A DNA stretch of 64,000 bases from an uncultured Lachnospiraceae bacterium (GCA_947576945.1 CANPTH010000005.1:1-64000); one strand, 5' to 3'. Numbered from the stretch's first letter, positions 49,813-60,349 are shown. Translations and numbers: made by a program. Notes: generated by a model not told the origin, from the sequence alone.

Positions 49813-52800
49813 ATGAAGAGACGAAGGATACTTGCATTATTGCTGGCGCTCAGTATTTCTGTCAGCATGAATGACATGACGGTTCTTGCGACGGCTTCTG
49901 AGGTTGCAGGGCATCCTGTTGTGGCAGGGCAGGAAATTCCGGCAGATAACAAGGAAGAAAATGAGGAGGAAGCGGAGCCAGCCGGCAGGGAAGAGCAGAC
50001 GGAAGACCAGAACGCCGGCGGGACGGATCCTGATGCGGCTGAGGAAGATACGACAGGATCGGAGGAGCAGGAGCCGTCGGAAGATCAGACGCCGGAGGAA
50101 GAGAATCCCGATATGAACGAGGATACAGACGGCCCGGATGTGCCGGGGGAGACAGATCCTGACGGGGACGAGATCACGCCGCCGGAGGAAGATAAGAACG
50201 ATTCCGGGGAAGCGGAAGATCCGGAAGAGGGCAGCGATGAAGCAGGCATATCCGATAATACGATAGAGACGGACGATGAAGAAGCCGGAGATGCTTCCGC
50301 TAAACCGCAGGCGGAAGTGCGGTTGATGACGTTTACCGATGACACAGGCATGCAGGTCACATACAATGCCAACGAAGAGTATGAGCTTACCGTAACAGAC
50401 GGCGTTCTGGAGAAGATTACTTATGCGGACGGCAGGGAAGTAAAAGACGTGGTCTTTCTGCCGGAGAATAAAGGAATCACGGCGATCGGCGCGGCATTTC
50501 AGGGCAACGACGATATCACCTACGTCAAACTGCCGGCGGGCGTAACTTCTATTCAGGACAATGCCTTTAACAATTGTTACCGGCTGCAGGGTATCTATCT
50601 TCCGGCAGACGTCCAGAGGATCGGGGACAGCGCATTCTATCGCTGTACCGGCCTTCTGAAGGTGGCAGTTCCGAAGAAGCTGGCTTCCATCGGGAATAAG
50701 GCTTTCTATGGAAACGACCGGTTATTTATGATCTATGCGCAGGATGCCATACACAGTGAACTTGTGTCCGTCGGGGAGCAGGCATTCTATCAGTGCCGGG
50801 CGTTGGAACATTTCTACTCGGACAGAGGATTTGTCGTGCCGGGGAATCTTGAGTCTATCGGCGCCTTTGCGTTCTATGAATGTAAGGCCATTAAGGAGTT
50901 GAATTTTAACGAGACGGTCAGGACGATCGGGGAAAGCGCGTTTCAGGAATGTAACGCCCTGCAGGAACTTATCCTGTCCAGCAAACTGGAGGTTATCTCG
51001 AAGAATGCATTTGCAGGATGTAACGAACTGATCAGGGTACAGTTTAAGACCGGCAACAATACCATCGGAGAATCGGCCTTCAAGGGATGTGTCAAATTAA
51101 GCGCGCTGTCCATTCCGGGTACGGTCAGAACGATCGCAAATTATGCATTTGCGGATTGCAGCAGACTGATCACAGTAGAAGTGCAGAATTTTGATGTGGC
51201 TTACGGAGACAGCGTCTTTCCGAATACAGACACACTGACGCTGCGCGGACTGAAGGGATCTACGACGGAAGAATATACGTTTGGCAAAAAGATCAGGTTC
51301 GTAGCATACGATGAAGATACCGGCAAGAACTACTATAAGTATACGATAACATACGCCGGAACCGGAAAGGGAACGCTGGAAGTTAAGGACAAGGACGGAA
51401 ATGACGCCGGTACGGTGAACGATAAGAAAGGGTTCGCACGGGGGGATAAATTATACGTATATGTGAAAGCGGACGCAGGAAGCCGGCTTGTTGCCGGCAG
51501 TATGCGGTGCAACGGGGAACCGCTGCTGGAGGAAAAGGGCGCGGAAGGGCAACCGTCCAGACTCTATTTTGAGATGCCCATCGGCGGCGCGTATCTTACG
51601 GTGGAATTTGAAAATACGGCAGGCAATGACCGCATAGACGGATTGGACGGGGACGTCAAAGTGGAAATATCCAACGGGGATGTGGTGACGAACACCCGCG
51701 GGGAAGTGACACGCGTGAATCTGAAAGCAGGCCAGTATACCAGGATGTTCCTGACGGATGCGAAAGCGGATCATAAGGCGATTCCCAGTTCCAAGATCAC
51801 ATTCAGTACGTCAAAGAAATCCGTGGCAACCGTGGCAAAGGACGGTACGATCCATGCGATCTCGGCCGGGCAGACAGATATCACCGCGAAGGTGACGGGA
51901 ACGGATGGGAGTAATATTACGAGAGTCGTCAGAGTGGCAGTGAGCGCATCCGGGGCGGTGCAGATCAAGCTTGATGCCAGCGAGTATGATGCAAGGTTTG
52001 TCGATTTTGAGACAAGTCCGCAGGGAAATGTACAGACCGCTGTCGTAGATAAGGACAGGATGCCTGGCACGGGACTGCAGATCCGGCTGACAGCCACCGT
52101 ATATGATGCGGGGGAGGACAGCATAGCGATGAACCTGAAGTGGACAAGCAGTGACGCCAAAGTCGCGAAGCTGTCCAGATCTTCCTCCACCGTGGATGAT
52201 CCCAGCAGCATCGTGACGATCCCGGCAGGTACGAACGGGGAAGCGACCATCCGGGTGACTGCCACCAATGCGGATAAGAAGACGGTTACCCAGAAATTTA
52301 TCATCAGGGTAACTGATAAGACGCCCAGGCTTGTATCAGGAAGCCTGACGGTCAATCCGAATCGGACGGATGGGGCTGTCTTACAGATCTTAAGTTCATA
52401 CGGCAGACAGATCGACAAAGACAGTGTGAAGCTGCTGATCAAGGATAGCGGAGGGGATAAGGTAGCATGCAGAGACTTCGATCTTGCCTATCTTCCACTG
52501 GAGAGTGACAGCACGGTATCTTCTTTCCGGGTCACAACGTCAGATCCGGAGGCGGAGAATAAGACATATTCCGTATATGTCGACATTAACGGGGGTACTT
52601 ACGAGCTGCCGCTGAAGATCGCGGTGAAGGCTTCAAAGCCGAAGCCGAAGATCGTCTTTGAGAAGAAGCAGCCGAAACTGAATTATTTCTACGCCAACGA
52701 TGAGACGGAAGTGATCGTGAATGTCACCAATATTGGGAAAGAGAAAGTTGCGGATTATGAGCTGCGTCCGCTTTCCGATACGGAAGACAATAAGAAGTTC

Positions 52801-54810
52801 ACGGAGAACTTTGAAGTTGAGTATGTGGACGAGGATACCTGTGTGATCCGGCAGAAGAGTGAGGAACTGCTGCGTGCGAATAAGGGAACGGGCAAACCGG
52901 TAGTGACCGGGTATCTGCGCCTGAGTTATGAGGGGTACGTGGGGGATATTTATACGGACTGCAAGATCACGATTCCCGCGCAGCGGACGGCGCCTTCTTA
53001 TAAATTGAACAGGTCGTCGGACACGTTCAAGAAGGGATGCGGAGAACAGGAAATCGAACTGCAGCTTGTAGATAAGAAGAACAAGCCGGTAGACTTGTCT
53101 GACGGCGGCTATGTGTTATCGATTATCAATGATGGAAACAGCAATTATATACCGGTAGAGAACAGTGGATCGATTGAGCTGGACGATGCCGGACGATTTA
53201 CCCTGATGCTGAAAAATAATGCGAAGAACGGTAAGGTGAAATTAAGGCTTACGAATAGTTCGCTGTGGGCACAGCGCGAGAAATTTGACTTTACCTATTC
53301 GGTGAAGACGGTGGACTCCGTACCGAAGATCAGCCTGGCTGACAGACCGGGGTCCACAACGGCTCTGAAGTCTTCCACAGTCACACTGAACCCTAATTAC
53401 CCGGAGCAGACAGCGGAGTTTGGCCTGAAATCAAATCAAAAGGGTACAGAGATTGCGGAGGAGCAGAATTTTACGGAGAAACCATCCAGAAGCCTTGCGG
53501 CTTATTATCAGTATCTGGACGTACAATATGTAAATGGTGTGGGTTCGGTTACCGTTTTGGATTCCGAGCAGATTAAAGACGGCACGTATACTTATGTCTG
53601 TGACAAAGCGGTCTATTTACTGCAGGGAGACGAGAGGACTGCGAATAAGGTCACGCTGAAAGTTAAGGTTAAGAAAGGGAATCCTACGGTCACGGTAAAA
53701 GGAAGCCTTAAACTGAACAATACAGCGTTTGACGATGATGGAAATTACGCAGAAAAAAGTGAGCTTACCCTTGCTGCCAAAAATCTACCTGACGGATATG
53801 AGTTTGATATTGAGGAAACCATAGCCACCATCACCTGTAAAACAAAAGGAAAGACAGGGTATGAAGATCATTTTGACTGGGAACTGATTGACAGGCAGGA
53901 GGGAGAGGATGGGAAGGTAACAGATGGTAAGCTTGTTGCTGTCATGAACCGGCATAGTGAGAAAGGGACTTATAAGTTCAGCATCAAACCGGCGTACAGC
54001 GGAAACGGCACAGTGCTGTATGCGCAGAAGGCTGTTAACTTTACTTTGAAGATTCATAACGGCGCTATCTCAGTCTCATTGTCGCCGAAAGGAAAGATCA
54101 ACCTGCTTGACAGATCAGGGCAGTTTACGTCATCGAACAGTATTGTGTATACACCCACACTTAAGAATGTAAAAGATAAAGTGGTGGACGCTAAGGTGTA
54201 TGATTATGATGAGAACGCTTTTCCCGACTATGACGCGCCTGAGAGCGATCTGTTCGAGGCGCAGGTAACAGACGGAAAGGTATATGTGAGACCTAAAGAA
54301 GAGGCGTTGCTCAAAAATAACGAGACCTATAAGATCTATATCTGGACAGAACTGGAAAACTATAAATTCCCTGAGGAAGAAGGCGGAGGCGGAGGCGGTT
54401 ATCTGAGTAAGCTGTTATCTATCAAGACCGCACAGATTCTGCCCAAAGTTACAACAGACAGAAGCAGTGTGAACCTGTATCTGTCCAACAAGAATTATGT
54501 GGCGACCTTTATTGTCAACAGAAGCGAGATGAAGACCATCGGTAACGTGGAGTCTATCGCCTTTGGAGAGAAGGACACCAATGCGCAGGAATCCTTCGTG
54601 ACCACAGAGGATGAAGTGACAGGTAAGAATACTGTGATTGAATCGGAGCAGTTAGAGGACGGTTCGCTGTTGGTGAAATTGAAGCTGCGGGATACCGTGT
54701 TCTACGGATGCGATACGACCAATAAGCTTACGATGTATGTGAGGTTTGAGGGTCAGGGCACGAATACGCCGGGTACTGCGGTCACCATGAATGTCAAGAT
54801 CAATCGGTAG
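49813..54810 (+). CDS. Secreted BspA-type leucine-rich-repeat protein with Big2 domains
   Basis: 1665 residues from the ATG at 49813; this start gives a clean signal peptide (MKRRRILALLLALSISVS, cleavage near residue 27), unlike the ATG at 49774. A Glu/Asp/Pro-rich linker covers about 40-160. Residues about 212-470 are BspA/LRR_5 repeats, seen as IGDSAFYRCTGL, IGESAFQECNAL, ISKNAFAGCNEL. Big2-like domains follow (TFSTSKKSVATV, WTSSDAKVAKL), then long beta-rich domains I cannot name. BspA-type proteins bind host or bacterial surface ligands. No sortase motif or C-terminal helix. It follows the GH73 protein but has its own promoter, and a terminator ends the unit. Confidence 0.82.
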   Translation: MKRRRILALLLALSISVSMNDMTVLATASEVAGHPVVAGQEIPADNKEENEEEAEPAGREEQTEDQNAGGTDPDAAEEDTTGSEEQEPSEDQTPEEENPDMNEDTDGPDVPGETDPDGDEITPPEEDKNDSGEAEDPEEGSDEAGISDNTIETDDEEAGDASAKPQAEVRLMTFTDDTGMQVTYNANEEYELTVTDGVLEKITYADGREVKDVVFLPENKGITAIGAAFQGNDDITYVKLPAGVTSIQDNAFNNCYRLQGIYLPADVQRIGDSAFYRCTGLLKVAVPKKLASIGNKAFYGNDRLFMIYAQDAIHSELVSVGEQAFYQCRALEHFYSDRGFVVPGNLESIGAFAFYECKAIKELNFNETVRTIGESAFQECNALQELILSSKLEVISKNAFAGCNELIRVQFKTGNNTIGESAFKGCVKLSALSIPGTVRTIANYAFADCSRLITVEVQNFDVAYGDSVFPNTDTLTLRGLKGSTTEEYTFGKKIRFVAYDEDTGKNYYKYTITYAGTGKGTLEVKDKDGNDAGTVNDKKGFARGDKLYVYVKADAGSRLVAGSMRCNGEPLLEEKGAEGQPSRLYFEMPIGGAYLTVEFENTAGNDRIDGLDGDVKVEISNGDVVTNTRGEVTRVNLKAGQYTRMFLTDAKADHKAIPSSKITFSTSKKSVATVAKDGTIHAISAGQTDITAKVTGTDGSNITRVVRVAVSASGAVQIKLDASEYDARFVDFETSPQGNVQTAVVDKDRMPGTGLQIRLTATVYDAGEDSIAMNLKWTSSDAKVAKLSRSSSTVDDPSSIVTIPAGTNGEATIRVTATNADKKTVTQKFIIRVTDKTPRLVSGSLTVNPNRTDGAVLQILSSYGRQIDKDSVKLLIKDSGGDKVACRDFDLAYLPLESDSTVSSFRVTTSDPEAENKTYSVYVDINGGTYELPLKIAVKASKPKPKIVFEKKQPKLNYFYANDETEVIVNVTNIGKEKVADYELRPLSDTEDNKKFTENFEVEYVDEDTCVIRQKSEELLRANKGTGKPVVTGYLRLSYEGYVGDIYTDCKITIPAQRTAPSYKLNRSSDTFKKGCGEQEIELQLVDKKNKPVDLSDGGYVLSIINDGNSNYIPVENSGSIELDDAGRFTLMLKNNAKNGKVKLRLTNSSLWAQREKFDFTYSVKTVDSVPKISLADRPGSTTALKSSTVTLNPNYPEQTAEFGLKSNQKGTEIAEEQNFTEKPSRSLAAYYQYLDVQYVNGVGSVTVLDSEQIKDGTYTYVCDKAVYLLQGDERTANKVTLKVKVKKGNPTVTVKGSLKLNNTAFDDDGNYAEKSELTLAAKNLPDGYEFDIEETIATITCKTKGKTGYEDHFDWELIDRQEGEDGKVTDGKLVAVMNRHSEKGTYKFSIKPAYSGNGTVLYAQKAVNFTLKIHNGAISVSLSPKGKINLLDRSGQFTSSNSIVYTPTLKNVKDKVVDAKVYDYDENAFPDYDAPESDLFEAQVTDGKVYVRPKEEALLKNNETYKIYIWTELENYKFPEEEGGGGGGYLSKLLSIKTAQILPKVTTDRSSVNLYLSNKNYVATFIVNRSEMKTIGNVESIAFGEKDTNAQESFVTTEDEVTGKNTVIESEQLEDGSLLVKLKLRDTVFYGCDTTNKLTMYVRFEGQGTNTPGTAVTMNVKINR

Positions 54811-54879
54811 AACATGTTATGAGATGCCGCCGGACGGAGGAATGACATGGATCGTGATACAACATAAGATATAGTATAA

Positions 54880-54925
54880 GACAGAGGTAATGGTTCCATA
54901 TAACCGGCCTCTGTCTTTTCCTTTT
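54880..54925 (+). terminator. Rho-independent terminator after the LRR gene
   Basis: GACAGAGG (54880-54887) pairs with CCTCTGTC (54908-54915), with further GGTT/AACC pairing inside, followed by ttttcctttt. Confidence 0.85.
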
Positions 54926-54990
54926 GCGACCGGTCAGGCCGTGAACTGTAACTGTCTGAAACATCAGATCTGATTCTGAAAAGCTCAGAA

Positions 54991-55019
54991 TTGAACTTTC
55001 GCACAAAATAGTTTATAAT
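54991..55019 (+). promoter_or_regulatory. Promoter of the second glycan operon
   Basis: TTGAAC (54991-54996), 17-base spacer, TATAAT (55014-55019); 62 bases before the MBOAT start. Only one promoter of this quality is seen in the following 9 kb, so the genes to the window edge are probably one transcript. Confidence 0.8.
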
Positions 55020-55080
55020 GTTTGCGAGTATTAATGGGAGGCTTTGATGAGGAAATATTTGACTGAGAGGGATAGATACC

Positions 55081-56550
55081 ATGGTATTTAATTCCATCGA
55101 TTTTCTTGTGTTTTTTCCGATCGTAACGGTGATATTTTTTGTGATACCAAAGAAAGCAAGAACTTTGTGGCTGTTGACCGCCAGCTATTATTTTTACATG
55201 AGCTGGAATCCCGGATATGCTGTTTTGATTGCGCTTTCTACGATCATCACCTACGCCAGTGGACTGTTAATAGAAATATTCACAAAAGACCGGGCCAAAA
55301 AGCTGGTGATGATCGCTTCGCTGGCAGGTAATCTGGCGATATTGGGTATATTTAAATATGCAGACTTTGCTTTACAGACATTGAGCAGTGTTACAAGCCG
55401 TCTCGGGCTGGGAACAGTAGACAAAAGACTGGATTTACTTCTTCCGGTGGGTATATCTTTCTATACATTCCAGGCGTTAAGCTATACGCTTGACGTGTAT
55501 AGAGGGGCCGTTAAAGCAGAGAAAAGTATTATAAAGTATGCACTGTTTGTATCTTTTTTTCCTCAATTAGTAGCTGGACCGATCGAACGGTCAGGAAATC
55601 TGCTGGGCCAGGTTCAAAAGATACAGGAAGCGAATTTGTGGAACTTTGAACGCGTCCGGGATGGATTGCTGTTGATGTTCTGGGGTTTGTTCCAGAAGTT
55701 GGTCATTGCTGACAGGGCGTCTATTCTTGTCAATCAAGTTTATGGGAATTGTAGGCAATATGGGTTCCTTGAACTGGCAGTGGCTTCCATCCTGTTTGCA
55801 TTCCAGATCTATTGTGATTTCGGAGGATACACGGATATTGCCAGAGGTGCGGCGCAGGTAATGGGATTTTCGCTGATGCATAATTTCAGGCAGCCTTACT
55901 TTGCCGTCAGCATAAAGGATTTTTGGCGCAGGTGGCATATTTCTCTGACTTCATGGTTTACGGATTATCTGTATATACCACTTGGCGGAAGCAGGAAGGG
56001 AATTGTCAGGCAGTATGTTAACATTATGATCGTCTTTGGCATCAGTGGACTCTGGCATGGGGCAAGTTGGCATTTCGTTGCATGGGGACTGTTCCATGCC
56101 GGATATCAGATTGTCGGAAACCTGAGAGAGCAGATTTTTCAAAAGACGGGGAAGACAGCGTCAGACGGAGTGCAGTTATCATTTAGCAGGAGGCTGGGTA
56201 AGCAGATCGTGACCTTTGTTATGGTGGACTTTGCGTGGATCTTTTTTGCGGCGGACAGCCTGCGCCAGGTCTATTATATTTTGCGGCAGATGATGACTAC
56301 ATTCCAGACAGTGGGCATTTATGAGATGGGACTGGATCGAGGAAATTGGTTTATGCTGTTATTTGGAATCTGTATTCTGACAATAGTCGACCTTGTTCAT
56401 GAACGGAAGGAAAGCGTATTTCTTTTTATAGATCGGCAGACAGTTTGGTTTCGATGGAGTTTATATCTGGGTTTGATATGGTGTATTATCTTATTCGGAA
56501 TTTACGGCGTCGGATATGACAGCAGTCAGTTTATTTATTTCCAATTTTGA
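55081..56550 (+). CDS. MBOAT family O-acyltransferase (AlgI/DltB-like)
   Basis: 489 residues, about eleven helices. Family blocks: MVFNSIDFLVFFPIV start, LLPVGISFYTFQALSY, FPQLVAGPIER, RQPYFAVSIKDFWRRWHISLT, and GLWHGASWHFVAWG with the catalytic His. AlgI-type MBOATs pass acetyl groups across the membrane for O-acetylation of exported polysaccharide and need an SGNH partner, which is the next gene. ATG at 55081 follows gagaggga. First gene of the second locus. Confidence 0.9.
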   Translation: MVFNSIDFLVFFPIVTVIFFVIPKKARTLWLLTASYYFYMSWNPGYAVLIALSTIITYASGLLIEIFTKDRAKKLVMIASLAGNLAILGIFKYADFALQTLSSVTSRLGLGTVDKRLDLLLPVGISFYTFQALSYTLDVYRGAVKAEKSIIKYALFVSFFPQLVAGPIERSGNLLGQVQKIQEANLWNFERVRDGLLLMFWGLFQKLVIADRASILVNQVYGNCRQYGFLELAVASILFAFQIYCDFGGYTDIARGAAQVMGFSLMHNFRQPYFAVSIKDFWRRWHISLTSWFTDYLYIPLGGSRKGIVRQYVNIMIVFGISGLWHGASWHFVAWGLFHAGYQIVGNLREQIFQKTGKTASDGVQLSFSRRLGKQIVTFVMVDFAWIFFAADSLRQVYYILRQMMTTFQTVGIYEMGLDRGNWFMLLFGICILTIVDLVHERKESVFLFIDRQTVWFRWSLYLGLIWCIILFGIYGVGYDSSQFIYFQF

Positions 56551-56566
56551 GAAGTGAGGATCAAAT

Positions 56567-57895
56567 GTGTACATGAATAAGAAAATAAAACTTATGGTGT
56601 CCTGCCTGGTGTTTTGTATTTTATTTATAGGAATGGGGAAATTCTTTCGCTATCTATTGACAGATGATACATCTTCTTATACAAGAGTCACTTTTCACGA
56701 AATGTATGAACAGGATGATATAGATATATTATTTGTGGGTTCATCGCTTTGTTACAGAAGCTTTATTCCAGGGATATTTGATGAGAAATTGGGATTAAAC
56801 ACGTTTAACGCTGGCACATCCAGCCAGCAATTAGACGGTTCTTATATGGTGATCAAGGAGGCGGCAAGATATCATGATATTAAGCATGTTTATCTGGAAA
56901 TCTATGAAAATATCGCGCGTGGTACCCCATATAAATCCCGGACGGAACTGACCCAGACATATATTATATCAGATTATCTGAGGCCTTCTCTGGATAAGTA
57001 TCTGTATATGCTTAATGCGTCGGGAAGTAATCACTATTCCAATAGTTTTATTGTGGCAAGACGAAACTGGTCCAAATTTTTTGATGCAGATCATGTGAAA
57101 AATGTAATCGCCAGAAAGAGTACAGACGCGTATAAAAATTATGAATATAAATACATAATCAGGGATTCAGAATGGTATGCCGGCAAAGGTTATGTTGCAA
57201 ATAGCAAAGTGATAAAGGACTGGGATTATTTCTATGATTACGGTTGGGAAGATGTGCCGCTAGACGAAATTTCAGAAGATTGGATGCGTTCTCTGGAAGA
57301 TATCATCGCATTTTGTGGGAAACGGGATATACCGCTGACATTGGTGGCTGCGCCGATGTCTAATTGCCGGCTTGCAGGAGCGGGGGATTATGACGAATAT
57401 ATAGAATTGGTTCAAGACCTGATCGCAGGAACAGATGTTGATTACTACGACTTTAATCTGTGTAAAGAGGAGTTTTTTCCAAACACGTCGTCGTTGTTTA
57501 TGGACGACCATCATTTGAACTGCCATGGGGCGGAAAGATTCAGTAATCTGTTTGCGGACTTTCTTAATGGAGAAATTCCGGAAAATGAATTATTCCATGC
57601 TTCTTATGAGGAGAAACTGACGTGCATGGAACCGACGGTATTCGGGATCAAGTACCGTGATTGGGAAGACGATAATGGTGGACAAGTCAGAGACTGCAAG
57701 ATCATTTCGACAAAAAACAGGGGGCTTGAGTATGAAATTATTTTGTCTCCGTCAGAGGGAGAACCATATAAGATTCAGGATTTTTCCGACAATGATATTT
57801 TTACCGTGCAGCCGAATGAACATGGGGTGATCACGGTCAGTTATCGTCTGAGTGATCGTCCGGATATTACAAGAGTATGTAATGTGTCTTATTGA
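56567..57895 (+). CDS. SGNH-like partner protein of the MBOAT acyltransferase (AlgX/AlgJ/DltD style)
   Basis: 442 residues from GTG 56567 (AGGA six bases ahead); ATG 56573 is nearly as good. One N-terminal membrane anchor (about 8-28), then an extracytoplasmic domain with DILFVGSSLCYRSF (Ser nucleophile block) and DDHHLNCHGAERF (Asp-x-x-His block). The last 80 residues form a beta-rich extension. Seventeen bases after the MBOAT gene, which supports a two-component O-acetylation system like AlgI with AlgJ/X. Sequence is clearly different from the SGNH protein at 5666. Confidence 0.7.
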   Translation: MYMNKKIKLMVSCLVFCILFIGMGKFFRYLLTDDTSSYTRVTFHEMYEQDDIDILFVGSSLCYRSFIPGIFDEKLGLNTFNAGTSSQQLDGSYMVIKEAARYHDIKHVYLEIYENIARGTPYKSRTELTQTYIISDYLRPSLDKYLYMLNASGSNHYSNSFIVARRNWSKFFDADHVKNVIARKSTDAYKNYEYKYIIRDSEWYAGKGYVANSKVIKDWDYFYDYGWEDVPLDEISEDWMRSLEDIIAFCGKRDIPLTLVAAPMSNCRLAGAGDYDEYIELVQDLIAGTDVDYYDFNLCKEEFFPNTSSLFMDDHHLNCHGAERFSNLFADFLNGEIPENELFHASYEEKLTCMEPTVFGIKYRDWEDDNGGQVRDCKIISTKNRGLEYEIILSPSEGEPYKIQDFSDNDIFTVQPNEHGVITVSYRLSDRPDITRVCNVSY

Positions 57896-57995
57896 TATAT
57901 GAATGTACGGCGTGCATATATCCTGAATACTCACTTCTGGTCATGGTAGTATGACAGATCATCCTTTTGGGAAGGAAATGAAATGGTGAAAAATA

Positions 57996-59177
57996 ATGAA
58001 TATTTTATTGGTAGCGCATGAGCGAAATTTAGGCGGGGCATCAAAATCCTTGGTCACGTTAGCAACAGAATTACGAAACAGAGGGCATAAAATAATCGTG
58101 GTGCTTCCATTCAGGTCGGGGCAGGTATATCAGAAACTGACACGATTACAGATTTCGGTATATGTAGTGTTTTTTGGATGGTGGATGATGCCGTCTTACT
58201 GGAATTGGGCTTTGAAGCTGGCTTTTCGAGTATTATACGCTACAGAAACGATTCCTGCACTGAGAATTGCGAAGATTGCGGAGAAAGAACAGATTCAGAT
58301 CATTCATTCTAATTCCAGTGCGATTGATGTCGGTGCGCTCGCGGCCAGGAAGGCCGGTCTTCCGCATGTATGGCATTTCAGAGAATTTGGAGATGCCGAT
58401 TTTCAGTTAGAGTATCTGAAAGGCAGGGTAAAAAGCTGTCAGTTTGTTAGGAATACGAACGGGAAGGTTGTTTTTATCTCCAAAAATCTGCGAAATTATT
58501 ACAACGCAGAAATAGCGGATGAACATTGCAGAGTCATTTATAATGGTATTCCTGAGGAATTTTTATATCAGAAAAGATATGCCAGCTCTAGGAGCAGAGT
58601 CATTTTTCTTATTGCGGGAAATCTTCACCGAAATAAACGACAGGATCTTGCGCTGCGGGCAGCAGAAATATTAAAAAAGAAAAATTATGATAATTTTGAA
58701 TTGTGGATCGCGGGCGGTGCATCCGCTATGCGTGATTCTCAAAAATATGAGAAAGAACTTCGGGAGTTCGCCGATCATAATCTGAAGGAAGGCTGCAGAT
58801 TTCTGGGATTCGTCTCTGACATGAGTAAGCTGCGGCGGGAAACGGATATTGAGTTGGTCTGTTCTAACAGAGAAGCTTTTGGGCGTGTTACCGTGGAGGC
58901 TATGATGGCGGGAAATCCTGTGATCGGGACAGATACGGGTGCCAATCCTGAACTGATAGAGGATCAGAAAGCCGGCAGATTATTTCATAATGGGGACGCA
59001 GAGGATCTGGCCGATAAAATGCGGTGGTTTTTGGATGATCCGGAATATATCGAGATATGCGGAAGAGAGGCGTATTCTTTTGCGAGAAAGAAGTTTTTGT
59101 CAGGGACAAATACAGAGAATATAGAGAAATTGTATCGGGAAGTATATTCCGGTAACACAGAAGAAAGAGGATCATGA
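57996..59177 (+). CDS. Glycosyltransferase family 4 (copy 5)
   Basis: 393 residues. MNILLVAHERNLGGASKSLVT at the start (acceptor domain); IHSNSSAIDVGALAARKAGLPHVWHFREF is a recognisable GT4 stretch (quoted in parts: IHSNSSAIDVGA, GLPHVWHFREF); FLIAGNLHRNKRQDLALRA and CSNREAFGRVTVEAMMAGNPVIG mark the donor site. Preceded by a 100-base gap without clear signals. Acts on the cytoplasmic face in assembly of the second glycan. Confidence 0.85.
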   Translation: MNILLVAHERNLGGASKSLVTLATELRNRGHKIIVVLPFRSGQVYQKLTRLQISVYVVFFGWWMMPSYWNWALKLAFRVLYATETIPALRIAKIAEKEQIQIIHSNSSAIDVGALAARKAGLPHVWHFREFGDADFQLEYLKGRVKSCQFVRNTNGKVVFISKNLRNYYNAEIADEHCRVIYNGIPEEFLYQKRYASSRSRVIFLIAGNLHRNKRQDLALRAAEILKKKNYDNFELWIAGGASAMRDSQKYEKELREFADHNLKEGCRFLGFVSDMSKLRRETDIELVCSNREAFGRVTVEAMMAGNPVIGTDTGANPELIEDQKAGRLFHNGDAEDLADKMRWFLDDPEYIEICGREAYSFARKKFLSGTNTENIEKLYREVYSGNTEERGS

Positions 59178-59328
59178 AAATCCGGAGACAGAAAGAGATT
59201 GTTGTAAAATGGATACTTTTGTTGTAGACTTGTATCAGTATAAATTGGAGATAGTACTTTCAGGAAGTGGATTTTACAGAAATATTTTTATATAGAAGAG
59301 CAGAGCCTGTTTGTCGGAAATGGTATAA

Positions 59329-60312
59329 ATGGTGAAGAGAATGAAGAACAGAGTAGCCGCGGTCGTGGTAACGTACAATCGTAAGGATTTGGTATTGGAA
59401 TGTATCGAGGCGATCTTAAAGCAGTCGTACAGTGTCGAAAAGATCATTTTGATCGATAATTGCAGTACGGACGGGACAGAGGACGCACTTAAACGGAAAG
59501 GGTATTTGGAGAATGCCCTGATCTCCTATACCAGAATGGACTCCAATATCGGTGGGGCCGGCGGCTTTTATGAGGGAATGGCGAGAGCCGCACAAGAGCC
59601 GTATGACTGGCTGTGGATAATGGATGATGATACGATACCGGTTCGGAATTGTCTTGAAGAACTCATCAAGGCGAATGACATCGTTGAAAATTCCAGGCCG
59701 ATCGAGGGCCTTAAGTCTGCCGGCCGGCCTTCCTTTTTTGCGAGCGCAGTATATGGAGCCTGTGGAGAGTTTATGAATCTTCCGGTGGTGAACAGGAAGA
59801 AAGCGCCCAATGGTTATGCATATTGGTACAATCTTCTGGATCAGGGCCTTATCAATATCGAGATGGCAACCTTCGTATCTTTATTGATCAGGAAAGCAGC
59901 CATTGAAAAATGCGGATTGCCATATAAGGACTTTTTTTTATGGGGAGATGATTCAGAATATACGACCAGGCTCACAAAGTATTATGGAGACGCCTATCTG
60001 GTCGGCAGAAGTGTTGCCATCCATAAAAGAGCGGCAGCAAGTCCGATTGCAATAAAAACGGAGATGAATCCACAGCGTATTGACATGATGCATTATAAAT
60101 ACCGCAATGCCGTTATAAAGCACAGGTATTATGCATCGGGTTTTTATGTACTCTTCTATATATTGCAGTCTATGACAGAGTGTGTCCAGTGCATTGGAAA
60201 GAAGTTTGGCGGTAAAAAATTAAAAGCGGTCATAAAAGGAAATTGGGAAGGCATCACCCAATACGGAAAATTCAAACGTTATATTGACGACCAACTCAGG
60301 AAAGACAGTTAG
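59329..60312 (+). CDS. Glycosyltransferase family 2 (rhamnosyl/galactofuranosyl-transferase-like)
   Basis: 327 residues. VAAVVVTYNRKDLVLECIEAI, ILIDNCSTDGTEDAL, NIGGAGGFYEGM and WLWIMDDDTIPV are the pattern of the GT2 subgroup that includes rhamnosyltransferases and GlfT-like galactofuranosyltransferases (Asp-Asp-Asp metal site). FLWGDDSEYTTRL near 200 is also typical. ATG 59329 or 59341; no strong ribosome site. The 151-base gap before it holds nothing clear. Confidence 0.83.
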   Translation: MVKRMKNRVAAVVVTYNRKDLVLECIEAILKQSYSVEKIILIDNCSTDGTEDALKRKGYLENALISYTRMDSNIGGAGGFYEGMARAAQEPYDWLWIMDDDTIPVRNCLEELIKANDIVENSRPIEGLKSAGRPSFFASAVYGACGEFMNLPVVNRKKAPNGYAYWYNLLDQGLINIEMATFVSLLIRKAAIEKCGLPYKDFFLWGDDSEYTTRLTKYYGDAYLVGRSVAIHKRAAASPIAIKTEMNPQRIDMMHYKYRNAVIKHRYYASGFYVLFYILQSMTECVQCIGKKFGGKKLKAVIKGNWEGITQYGKFKRYIDDQLRKDS

Positions 60313-60349
60313 AACTCTTTGTATTTGGCGGACATGATAGGAGAAATAA

